Positions 1 to 10,640 of a DNA stretch of 30,000 bases are shown piece by piece (the stretch's first letter is position 1; every line of letters begins with the position of its first letter). Location: the NCBI GenBank assembly GCA_018398765.1, contig JAHBMJ010002820.1:1-30000 (forward strand), given 5' to 3'. The translations under genes were made by a program, and so were the position numbers. The notes under the pieces are model-generated. The model worked only from the letters and a program-made list of their open reading frames with translations, was not told the DNA's origin and did no database searches. The DNA is from Chromera velia (lineage: Eukaryota > Sar > Chromeraceae).

Positions 1-613
1 CAGAGGGGCATGCAGGGAGACGGATGGGCAAATCTTTCAGTTTTTATCACTCTAATAAAAATTTGATAGAAAAGGCTGTTCAATGGACCCCCCCGACCTC
101 GAAGATGTAATCAGTAACTTTGGAGACCCCCATTTGGTCACTTGAGCTCTGACCCAAGATCGCACGGGCGGCCCTGGAAGGCAGTGCGAAAGTGGGCAAA
201 GTATGGGTAAATCTGGTATACCGACACGCTTCAATGCTTAGGGTGCTTCGATGCCTTTCCTTAGATTTGCGCTGTGATCCTCAGCTTCCCAGTGCCTCTT
301 GCCGTCTGCCACCAATCAACTACCCTTACCACTAAGTGGAGACAGGCGAGGAGCAGAGAATCTGATATGCAAGAGCGACTAGGTGGGCTAGCTAGGTGGG
401 TCAAGAAAGACCCAGTGACAGTCTCAGTCTGAGTGTGTCCCAGCAAAGCACAATCTGTGTCTATCCACACCCCCAGTGTGCGAGAAGGCAAAAACCCTCA
501 GAGAGAAGGACTCCTATAACGCAAGATCTTCAAAGAACCTCTCTGTGGTAGCCAAAAGAAACGACTGCAAGCGAGCTCCTGGTTCGAAACAGCAGACATA
601 TATATACTCTTCA
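1..613. other. Upstream region without a convincing gene
   Basis: No reading frame here shows domain-like content. A 20-codon plus-strand frame beginning MDPPDLED at 82 and ending at 144 could be the last exon of a gene lying to the left, but nothing else supports it. The stretch just before 614 is AT-rich (TATATATAC near 599-607) and probably serves as the 5' flank of the kinase-like gene. Confidence 0.4.
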
Positions 614-2402
614 ATGACGTCGAACATGACAGGTCAGTTGCTGCGAGTGGAAGCATAGGCAGACCATCGCCGCTACGGTGTGACGACTGCACGCGTAGAA
701 GTGTGAAGGTGGTTGAACGCGTGTGTCTGCATGTCGATACATGTCTGTGAGTGTGCGTTTATGCATGCGTGTGTACGCGTCCATGCGCGTGCATGTGCAT
801 CTGCGTGTGTGCAAGATGCTTGTCGTTTCTCATCTCGCTGTGCAGAAGCTCTGGACGCTTCCAGCCTCCAGGAATATGATGCAGAGGCCATCAGGCTTCT
901 TGTTCGGAGAGGAAAAGTCCTCGGGTGGGGAGGCTTTGGGGAAGCGGTATTGGTTCCGGGGGAAGAGATCTATCCCAACCTTCCGGAAGAAGTTGTGGTC
1001 AAGGTGATGGAGGTGAGTGAACGTCGACTTGCAAATGCAAAGAGAGCAGATCAAACTATGAAAAGTTCTGCAAGAAAATTCTGTGTTCTTCACTCACACC
1101 GATTCTGAATTGTTTCTGAGGAGTCGTTGTGTGAAGAGTCGACGTAAGTCCTCAATTAATACATGTTGAAAGCGCTTTTTTGCAGCAATCGGAAGAGGTA
1201 TTCTTAGCTTTTTGCATGTAAACGCAGTGCAAGAGACTTCATTCCGATCAAACTCAATACCAGACCAAACCAAAACGGATCAATAAATTAAATGTTGCAC
1301 CTGTTGCAATCACCACGAGTCTTTTTGCGTGCATGCCACAGATTCTCATGAATGAGGTAGGTACATAGGTCTGTCGAATTTGCGTCTGCATGTATGCAGG
1401 TCAACCCACAGATGACCGAGACCATGATTGTGGAGGAGACGGCTGTTCAGGCCTTATTTAGAGGGGGCACGGTGGTGAAGGTTCTTGGGTGGGCAAGGGA
1501 CGCCACCTATTTCTTCATCCTGATGGAGAGAATGGGAAAGCAGCCTGAGAAAAGAGCGCAGCCCTCCCTCGAATTCTCTCCACGCATCTTTGAACTCCCA
1601 AACAGTAGGAGAGCACTGGACGGTGCATGTCGGGGACCTTGTCTCTCTCTTCTCTGCCCTTAATTCCCTCCACAATCCACGAGTCGAAGGGCAAAGGGCA
1701 CACGTGTACAGAGACATCAAAGGCAAGAACCTCATGAGAGGCGGAGGACAAAGTTGGCCGACTTTGGTTTTGCAACCCCAGTGAGCTTCGCAAATGCGGA
1801 AGGTGAAAAATGCTGGAAGGTCGTTGACAAATGTCCAGGTCAGTTGACGTTTCTCTGCTTCGCTGCTCTGCACACAAGGTTTTCAAGAACTGTGGGCGTT
1901 TCGTGTCATTTGACAGTTGAACGCTCTACCACGCAATTCATGGCTTCTCACACGTCCGCAAATTCAAATATGTAGATGTCTTGTTTCCCTTCGCTGTTCA
2001 AATTCTCTGTTGTGTTCTGAAGTCAGAAAGATTTCGATCAGAAAGAGTGAAGGCTCTATCATAAGCGATCGTAAGAAATAACCTGAGAATTCATGGTTGA
2101 ACATTTGAACAATAATCACACTTACCTGAAAAATTTAATCGCTGGTCTCGATCTAAATTTCTTTTGGTGCACAGGATCTCTCATTCATCTTTCTTTTTTT
2201 CTTTTCACGCGCGCGTGGCGTGCACACATATATACGTGTTCAGACTCACAGACGCAAACACGGACACAAAGATTTACAGCGTCAAAATCCTCACGGGGAA
2301 AGGCATAAGCAGGTACACGTACACAGAGCCCTTCATGCCCTCCCCTTTTTTTTATTTTTTGTGCCCTCTGTACCTGTCCCTATACATTTGCATGAAATCG
2401 CA

Positions 2403-2441
<39 letters not shown>

Positions 2442-4048
2442 CTGTCTGTCTGCATGTCAACCTTGCAGGAACTGAGGGATACGCATGCTCCCTGATGACG
2501 GAGCTGGGGTTTCACATCGCCCACCCATCCTTGGACATTTGCGCAGCAGGAAATGTCAGTTGACACTACGCCATACTACGCCCAATACCGATTTGGCATA
2601 CCGCTGCAGCCCTCCATGAGATGTTGCCTGTGACAATATGTAATTCTGTTTTCGTAGCAAGGTGGTGCTGAACTGGTCCCGCTCGATGCGCTTTCCAAGA
2701 AACATTGTCTCTTTGAAAGCATGTCGAGCGTAACGGGGACAGTCTCGGGTTCGAGCTGTTACTCCACAAACTGATTTACTTTCCTCCGGACTTTTCTGAT
2801 TGCAGGTCGTACAAGATTGTCTCTTGCGGGCCGACATAGAGGCGTGTCGCCGGCTCGTGGACCTAAGAACCGGCCTCGATGCCTATCTCTTTCGTCGGCA
2901 CTTCGCAGAGCTTTTTGGCAGATGGCCAAAGGCTGAAATGGAGGGGGACGAAGCGTGTGCGCGTCTGCTGCAGCCCTACCTCGATCCAAGGGCGCACTGG
3001 CCGATCGAAGTGGCAGTCGAGCTTTTCCGCCTGTCGCTTAGGTATGTCTCTGGGTAGTTCAAAGTGATCTTCTATTGGCGAGTCTGTTTTTTGTTTCAAG
3101 ATCATACTCATTGAGATGTTTACATGTACAAGACATGCAGATGCCGAGGCCTCCGCAGTCATTGATTTTGGAAGCATGGTATATCAGCATTCAAATGAAA
3201 GCAAAGATGAAAAACGTGAACCCTTCCGGAATGATGCAGGTGCACTGCAGTCTGAGACAGACTGCGAGAACGTCCCACGGTAGAGCTCGCTCTTGCAAAG
3301 ATTCTTGTCGTCTCATCTGAGGAGTTCCGGTCCAGCGCTGTGCGTGGAGCAGGCCCTACACGACTCAAGGAAGCTGGAGTCCTCACGAACACAGAAGTCA
3401 TACTGCTGAACACCGAGAGCATGATTTTTGGAGACATGCGCCGCGTACAGTATAAGTCTTTCCTTGTGTGTCTCTTCGATCATGATCGCTCAGTCTGAAA
3501 GTTGGAAAGTGTTCACTCATGATTTCTTTCTTCGTTCCTTTCTTCCTCCGGACGACTCTTTGTCGTGCCTTGCAGCGCTTTTTTCCTCTATTGTGTGAGC
3601 TGTGTGGGTATTGTGAATGCAAAGAGACACCTTTGCCGCTCTGCATACCGGATTTGTCCCTACACCCATGACATGAACGAAACTGCCACAGAGACTGCCA
3701 TAGGATCGGCTTCCAGAATGAATGTTTCTCTTTGCCTCTTTCGAATTTAGGCCTTCCTGCCAAAAGCACGTTGCATGATTCCTGTACGTTGAATTCAGTA
3801 CTGCATTCCTCTGGCTCTCCATGCCCGTAGAAGAGCCGTAAACACATTGACCAAATTCCATACGAACTTCTGTCCTGCGTCATCTTTCGTGTGTTTAAGA
3901 TCATGGCATTTTTACCATTCTGTTCATTGCGTGCAGGCCAGACGAATTTGGTTGCATCTCGGCAGCCACTTCGAGCCTCGCACCAATTCGGCCTACCGAG
4001 TGTGAACAGATCCTTCAGAGGGTCTTGGAGTCATATCCTGCCCCTTGA
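614..4048 (+). CDS. Protein-kinase-like gene, seven proposed exons, with two frame breaks
   Basis: Proposed exons are 614-632, 846-1012, 1400-1838, 2469-2554, 2806-3041, 3261-3449 and 3937-4048. Donors are GTCAGT, GTGAGT, GTCAGT, GTCAGT, GTATGT and GTATAA, and phases agree at every junction. The first exon (MTSNMT) rests only on phase and a good donor. Kinase landmarks appear in order: glycine loop LGWGGFGEAV, VVVKV lysine, helix-C Glu in VEET, hinge ILMERM, catalytic loop YRDIKGKN (Tyr in place of the usual His), KLADFG, then GTEGYA, SLDICAAG and RERPTVELALAKIL (subdomain XI). The reading frame moves once between about 1535 and 1600 and moves back between about 1735 and 1755. No GT-AG pair explains either shift, so they are true indels or sequence errors. 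The phase-matched frame of the last exon stops at 4048, while a different frame stays open to 5780. Substrate and pathway cannot be inferred. The kinase fold is quite secure; an intact product is not. Confidence 0.7.
2404..2440. repeat. TG dinucleotide microsatellite
   Basis: About eighteen TG units lie within the intron that precedes the kinase exon at 2469, a little upstream of its polypyrimidine and TGCAG acceptor. Confidence 0.9.
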
Positions 4049-5780
4049 AGAGCCACAAGTGCAGCCTCTATCTCGTCGACAGTCAGTCGAGACTGTCGTC
4101 TCTGCACAGAGAGAGAGAGACCCCACCCCTCTGAGGACCCCCCTCAGATCCTCAGGCAGCCGACAGGGTTCTTTCAGCCCTGCCACGAGACGGCTCTCAG
4201 TGGAGAACCTACGCCCTGAGAGCCCCACTGGCAGCCGGCGTGGCTCTAATGCGAGCTCTCGTGGAGGGACGTCTGCTCGTCAGAGGGTTGTTCGGGGAGG
4301 GAACCAGACGCTGGAAGTTCCCCAGAGTCCCAAAAGATGCATCCATGAGCCCTCACTTGAAGATTACGAATCTCGCATGAGATGGCGCGAACGCAATTTC
4401 TTGATAAATGCAGCATACTGGAGAGACACAGAGGGAAGTGCGGGCAGAGGGGCAGAGGTTGAAGTCCCCGAAAGTCCCAGAAGGCTGTGGGCTCATCAGG
4501 CACAGAACGAACCAATCCCCCAACCGGGGGAAGGTGAAGGAAACGTGCTGGGACATGGCAGCAGAGGGGCACTGACACAACCCTCAGTCGTGCCACAGCT
4601 CCCTCGTTTGACTCACCAAGAGTGGCTGCAAACAATCACGATGATAAATCCCACCCATACAGAAGGGGTGTATGGGTCCCCCGGTATCAAGCCTCTCTAC
4701 TCTCTTCATCTGCTCCGTGTCTATGGCATGGACCAGCAGAACCTCCCCAAAACTGTGAGGTCCCTGTAATCACCAACCCCTCAGTACATGGCATACCTCC
4801 AAGAGGTGATCCATGACAACTTTCGTTTTTTGAAGGAGGCTGCAGAGGCAGTGCAGAGTGTGGAAGAGGTAGAAAAGCTGGCAGAAAGGCGTAAAGCCAT
4901 CTGCGTGGCGCCAGCAGGTCTTCCACGGCAGAGACTCTCAGTGGGATGAGAATCAGTCTACCACTTGAAAGTTCTGGAGGATGGGTGGAAGCGGCGCAGC
5001 TTAGCCGATTCACCTTCCTCCTCATCATCCTCTGCACCTCAGACTTCCCAGTCTGCAGAGCTGCCGGCCTACTGGGGCAGGATTCCGCTTTCCTTCCACA
5101 CCGAACTGTGGGGGTTCAACCCACTGTCTGGCATGCAGGCGGCAAGGCAGATGTGGCAAATGCCCATGCTGTGCGTTGAGGGGCTTCGTCTGCCCCAGCC
5201 AGATCACATCAGCTGGGGTTTATATTTGGGGACTGGGAAAGATGGGGAAGCATCTGGGAATACCAGTTTGTACCCATCTCCTCTGATTTTGAGAAGAGTG
5301 ACGGCCGAGAGTGCGGAAGAGAGAGAGACGAGTTCTCGTGACACTCTGAGTCCCAATGCTGTACAAAAGGAAGCACAGTACGAGTGGTTCGTCATCCCAC
5401 TCGGTTCGGGAAAGGAGCTCCTCCATGGAGATGAGCTGGGAGTGGGCAGAGACCCTCAGGAATGGAGACAGGAGATCCTCCGAGTGGGCCCTCCATCGCC
5501 TGCCGAGTGCAGCTTGGGGGTGAGAGAGGAATTCAAGGGCAACTGGGAGGACGAGTTCGTCGTGCCGTTGGTTTGGAGGGTCAGGAAGGACCACTCTGTG
5601 TGGGAGAGCGTGCGGAAGGTCAATGCGCCTCCGCAGCGTATAGCGAGTCCTGCTGGGAGGTTTTGCAGTTTGTTCGGAGGTTGTTGTAACCCCGAACTAG
5701 AGCCGGCACGACTCCGACAAATTCTGCCCAAACTTTTGATTTGCGGGTGGAGTGCAGTCTACCTTACAGAAGAAAAGTGA
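3937..5780 (+). CDS. Ser/Arg-rich tail and unknown C-terminal region, probably continuing the kinase-like gene
   Basis: After an acceptor ending TGCAG at 3936, one frame stays open to 5780 except for TAA at 4767-4769 and TGA at 4947-4949. All three segments share the same frame and keep protein-like composition. The first part (to 4766) is low-complexity, rich in Ser, Arg and Pro with RRQS and RRLS phosphosite-like motifs. The middle part (about 4788-4946) reads as a charged helix containing SVEEVEKLAERR. The last part has Trp-rich blocks such as AYWGRIPLSF and EWFVIPLGSGKELL and resembles no family I know. Either the two stops are disabling or read through, or they lie in very short introns (30 nt at 4755-4784 and 39 nt at 4918-4956, both GT-AG and frame-preserving). 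Linkage to the kinase exons needs a frame change near 4040. The protein ends in YLTEEK before TGA. Confidence 0.5.
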
Positions 5781-5829
5781 AGAGAATTGAGAAGTGGAAG
5801 CAAAACAGAAAGGGAAAGGAAGGGAGGAC

Positions 5830-5835
5830 AATAAA
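5830..5835 (+). terminator. Candidate polyadenylation signal AATAAA
   Basis: AATAAA lies about 50 bases after the stop at 5780, in A/G-rich DNA, where a 3' processing signal would be expected. The assignment rests on position and motif alone; many protists do not use AATAAA strictly. Confidence 0.35.
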
Positions 5836-7120
5836 AACCTGAAGCAAAAGAAAGGCGAGGAAGCCCAGGCTGAAAGGAGGTACAGACACAAAGAAGCAGG
5901 GATTCAAAGGAAACCAAGTTCACCAGTGACAGCGTGTATCTAAGAGAAAGGGAGCTGCGAGAGACAGGAGCCTGCTGTCGTTTTCCCAAGCAAAATTCCT
6001 GGCTCCCTCTCTTCTCTTTCCTTTCCGTTGCCCTTCAAGAATGCTTCATCATACCCACACTGTCTCTTCATGAAGAAGTCACGTACATTCTCTCTCATGC
6101 AGAGAATGTCATCAAAATGAATAAGCTCTTAACCCCCCCCCCTCTCTCTCTCTCTCAACGTCCTCCAATCTTCGTCACTCGAGCTGTTGCTGCCATTTGC
6201 TGCCCATGCCCAATGATTGGTTCATTGATTCACTATGGTTCACCTTCAAATTGTTCATTGCTCTGCATTATCAGCACTTTCAAAGGCGCTTCGCGATCGG
6301 ACTTGGTTTTCCATCAAACAGAAAAGAACACGAGGCCTATGCTGCATGCTGGACAACGAACCATGGACCGATGAAAGGAAAGACTAGAGAGTCAGGGACA
6401 ATAGACATTCTGGGTGGGGGGAGAGCGGGGCGGGGGAGGGGGAAATAAAAGGATCAACATGCAGAGAAACCCAATCACGCAGAAAATGGACTGTCAGTGA
6501 GCGCCTAGCATTTGTTCTCCGTTGGAGATCAGCAGCAATGCAAGGAAAGTGAGAAGGAAAGCACTTAAGTCAGCCTCGTCATCAGTCTTCTCGTTTGCAA
6601 TGTCTCGGTCCCGGTCTTTAATTGTTTCACAGATAACCGATGTGCTCTCCCCTTTTCTGAATTGCAAGAGGGCGTGAAAGAAACCCTCACCTTGTATGTT
6701 TTGCTGACAATCGATCATTTTCATCCTCCTAACCTTGCAAGAGCTGACAGAGTTGTCATCCGGAAATCGAATACAGCTTTGTTTGACCTTTTTACAGCGG
6801 AAAGCTTGTCTTGCTCTTTTTGTCTCTATAGATATTACAAATCGTATCAGCAATTGCGCTGCATCGTTTTCCAAGTAAACTTTGCAGTCCGTTTATGCTA
6901 ATTGAATTCTTCTTGTTGAAGGATCTCCACAAGGTGTCATATGTGTGAATTGAAAGCAGAGGAAAAAGAGCTCCTGCTGAGGCATGCGCTTCTTCCAACA
7001 TACCGACGAATTCAGAAACAAACACACGGACTAGCACACACTTTTAGCCTTTTCGCTTTCAACCGAGATCAATTCAATCAAACGGTCCAGTGACTGATTT
7101 CATATACAAAAAGCCTACGG
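5836..7120. other. Intergenic stretch, no supported gene
   Basis: Several frames of 80 to 146 codons are open, but none has domain-like composition, splice support or a good context. It contains a C-tract followed by CT repeats (about 6133-6156) and G-tracts near 6414-6441. Base composition falls toward the AT-rich island at the right end. Confidence 0.5.
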
Positions 7121-7370
7121 TACACAGTCACTTTAAGAGTTACTAAAAGCTTTCCTCAAAAACGTCTGGTTACTAGAGTTCCATAACTTTTTACCGGTTA
7201 CTTTAGGCCTCTCATGGCCTAGTACGAAAGTTGAGTCACCGTAATTTTACTCTTTTTTTTAAACCATTCTGGGAGACTTTTTGGGACCTTTCCTGCGCAT
7301 CCCCGCACAGTCTCTTCACGTCTTTATCTCTAAACATCAAAGTCTACTAAGTTTTTACTGACTAATCGTG

Positions 7371-7555
7371 CTTCTGTCTGTCTGTCTGTCTATCTGTCTG
7401 TCTGTCTCTCTGTCTGTCTTTCTGTCTGCCTTTGTTGTTTTCTTTCTTTTTGTGTATTGTGTTCATAAAGAAAAGATTGTTCGAAAGGAGAAGATTCTGA
7501 AGAAACATAAAGTCTGTCTGTCTGTCAGTCAGTCTGTCTGTCTCTGTCTGTCTGC

Positions 7556-7589
<34 letters not shown>

Positions 7590-7716
7590 CTGTCTGTCTG
7601 TCTGTCTGTCAGTCTCTGTCTCTCTGTTTGTCTATTTTTGTCTGTCTGTCTGTCTCTGTCTGTCCGTCTGTTTGTCTATCTGTCTGTGTGTCTGTCTGTC
7701 TGTCTGTCTGTCTGTG
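7371..7716. repeat. TCTG tetranucleotide microsatellite, interrupted
   Basis: Long runs of TCTG/CTGT occupy 7371-7430 and 7511-7716, split by about 80 bases of unrelated sequence. Variant units (TCTC, TTTG, TATC) are scattered through it. Because the unit is four bases, all plus-strand frames read as Ser/Val/Cys/Leu-rich pseudo-protein; these are not genes. Confidence 0.95.
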
Positions 7717-8638
7717 TATAGTAACTACAGTTAATATTAATACTTTAACTTGGCTTAAACTTTAAGTTCGTATCAGTTAGGCCTGTTAAAGTTCGTACAA
7801 AATTTTAAAACAGTGTCATTCAAGCAAGAACTATAGCCTAGACTATAGCAAGAAAAGCTGTGTCAATACTAGCTAGGGGAACAAAATTAATGCATAATTT
7901 TTTTGAAAAAAACGTAGATTTGAGTTTGTCAGAAAAAAGGGGCGGCGTTGGACCAAGCTAACCAAGTAGACTTAGTGAAGACTTATACTAACTAGTTGGG
8001 TCCTACAGGCCTCACATTGGATCAAAAATTTAGTTTGAAGTCCTGAATTTTTTTTTTAATTCCTAGAGCGCTCCCAGACTACCATTTTTTCAATTTTACA
8101 GATTTGACATATAAAGCAAAACGACAGAGCTATGTATAAATAGGAAGTTATCTTTTAGTCTGATGTTAGATTACTTTTATTAGGGTGCCACAAGCCCATG
8201 ATCATTGTGTTGAAGATATGCTTGCTAGATATGATATGCATTAATTTTGTCCCCCTAGGTAGTATCAATACTAACTTAAGTATACCTTATACTCTACTTT
8301 AGTAACTTTAAGATTTCCGCTAGAGTTACTAAAGTACCGTAATTTTAGAGGGTCCGGGACCCTAGAGTAACCCTAGGCAACGCACAGTGGTAAAAAAAAA
8401 AAAAATCTGAAAACGTCTATTCTTTTTTTTTATTTATTTAAAATTTTATTGTATATGTAAAAAAAAATAAAGGTTAAATGACCAGCTTCAACTAGAGTTT
8501 GAATCATATCTAGGATCCTAGTTTCACTTTTAGCTTGGTAGACACTTAAAAGGATTGACCAAAACTAGCTTCGACTAGAGCTTCGAAATGTATATCGTCC
8601 TAGATATCGTCAAAGAGCCACTCAAAGAACTTCTCCTC

Positions 8639-8674
8639 TGTCTGCTCTTCTGTCTGCTCTTCTGTCTGCATCCA
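8639..8674. repeat. Three 12-base tandem units
   Basis: The unit TCTGTCTGCTCT is repeated about three times (the last copy diverged), inside the AT-rich island. It may be a small relative of the nearby TCTG array. Confidence 0.7.
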
Positions 8675-9234
8675 TGTATCCTTCCTTCTTGTCACTCTTT
8701 GCATAAAATAAAAGAGAGCCCCCTTTTCCCTTCGCCTGCCTGCTCGCCTTTGTCCCGTAATCCTCTTTTGCGATGGTCGCTGCGTGCAGTGCCATACACG
8801 CAGACTTCATTCATTTTTTAACAAACACAGCAAAGAGAAGAGAGAAAAGTCTGGTGACAGTGCAGTTGAACAAGGGGAAAAAGATTGGTTGGTCCGTGTT
8901 CACTGTTCAACAAAGTCGATGATGGAATGGTGAAGACACTAGTAGAAACGCTAGTAGAAACAAACGTACAATAACAACTAGGACTAGAACTAGGGTTGAA
9001 ACTGGGGTTGAAAGATGTTTAAAACTTTGAGTTGAGTAATAAGTTCGCGAGGAAGTTAGTTTAAAAGTGCTTCTAAAAGGTGCTCCTCTAGGTACTCCTA
9101 GAGGTGCTCTAGGAAATCCTTCGTAGAAAAAAAGAAAAAAAAAAAATCTGGAAAGGTCTATTTTTTTTTTTTTTTACCACTGTGCGTCGCTTAGGAGTAA
9201 CCGTTCTATTCGGGTAACTCTTAAAGTGACTGTA

Positions 9235-10640
9235 TAGCTCACGGACTGAACACACGATTTCGAACCGATAAAATCAGCCTCTAGCGTACCGTAACTTCCT
9301 CGACTTCAAGCATAAGCACATAAGCAAGGAACACTGCCAATGGGGTACTTGTGCTACCATATAGGCATTACCCCTACAGAAAGTTACAAACTGTATATGT
9401 AAAAATTAATATATCGTCGCAAAACTTTTAAAAAATATATTATATATATAGTACATAGTAGAGTGACAAAATTTATTTAACCTAGAACATAAATCTTAAT
9501 CCTAACCCTATGATATGAATAAAACAAAGGTGTTTAATCACGAAATATATCCATTCACTAGTTACTCACTTCAAAAGTAATATAATCAGGAATATATTTA
9601 GGAATATATTCCTAAATAAATTAAGGGGAGGTCTGGGGGGTTGAGCCTCCCAGGCTACATTTTTTTTTTTTTTTTTTAAGCACAGCTTGTGACTGGTTTT
9701 GAAAAAGATAAACAGGGGCTATCTAGCTGTTAGACACTGTTCATAGGCAGTAGTGTTACTATACTAGAATCATACTAGACTGTGTTACAGTGTTACTAGA
9801 ATTTTATAAAATCTTACAATTTACAAACTTATTAAACTAGTAAGTAACATATCATATGAATATGTGGTTGAAAGTTCATATGTGTTCTTATTGCATGAAC
9901 ATGCACACTACACCTTGTGTTTGAAACTCATGCATGAAGACCCGATTTTTTATGTAACATGTATAATCGGCTATTCGGTTCTGAATGCATGTACCAATAG
10001 CTGCGGCCACTAGTAGGAGCGGTGGGCCGCACCGGCGTCTGCATGGCTGGCCCGGGCTATATGGGCTGGGCCATGCATGCAGTGCACTGGATGTGCGCAA
10101 GCCTCTAGGCTACTCCCAAAACATTTGTTTTTATAACATAAAAAAAAAACCACACACCATTAGAATGACCAAAAATATTAAAGACTAGTAAAAATTGGAC
10201 TTTGGCTAATTAATCACTTTATTCAATCATATTCAATCACTTCATGGGATAATTAAATATATTCTAATCACAAGTGACTAAACACTTTTAGAATAAAAAA
10301 CCTTTTTATACTTTTTTATTATGAGCATTATTTAATATGTATTTCATGCAATATCAATGTCAATAGCCTGATTGCCGTTTCTATAGTGCTCATTCACTGA
10401 ACATGTCATAATATGTCTTTAAATTTTATATTATCAACTTAAAAAAAACTGTACATATAATAAAAAACAAAAACAATTTTAGGCGTTTATCTATATCATA
10501 TGCAATCAATTCTTGTTATTTCTTTAAAAACTGGGTGCTTGAATAACCATTATACCAAGCATTATACATGTATTATACGGAGCCGTTTAGAATCAATATA
10601 GTATGATCAATCTGTCATACAGCTTCATGTGTATCGCGAC
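9235..10640. other. AT-rich island, second half, no gene
   Basis: Very low GC and many stops in all frames rule out ordinary coding. It holds a perfect 14-base palindrome AGGAATATATTCCT (near 9599-9612), a T-tract at about 9660-9677, and many CTAG tetramers. An unusual GC-rich patch at about 10003-10090 contains a TGCATGCA site. The right border with GC-richer DNA is sharp, near 10640. It may be transposon-derived, but no terminal repeats were recognised for this half. Confidence 0.5.

Larger units (their letters stand above)
7123..9234. mobile_element. TA-flanked DNA element with short terminal inverted repeats
   Basis: The 20-base sequence beginning ACAGTCACTTTAAG at 7124-7143 recurs as an exact reverse complement at 9214-9233. 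TA dinucleotides flank both ends (7121-7122 and 9235-9236), which would fit a TA target duplication as made by Tc1/mariner-type elements. No transposase frame is visible, so this would be a non-autonomous copy of about 2.1 kb. The interior is AT-rich with a TCTG microsatellite. It also has a second inverted pair, ACGCACAGTGGT plus an A-tract, at 8380-8391 against 9175-9187. That pair suggests either two nested copies or a composite end. The family cannot be fixed from the ends alone. Confidence 0.55.

Noticed and set aside
578-592. GGTTCGAAAC resembling a tRNA T-loop
   Set aside because: No acceptor stem, D-loop or anticodon arm can be formed around it.
7368-7765. Long Cys/Leu/Ser/Val open frames on the plus strand
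   Set aside because: They are translations of the TCTG microsatellite, open in more than one frame because of the repeat unit.
7080-10640. Long terminal repeat retroelement in the AT-rich island
   Set aside because: No pair of long direct repeats and no gag-pol type frames are present; the repeats seen are inverted.
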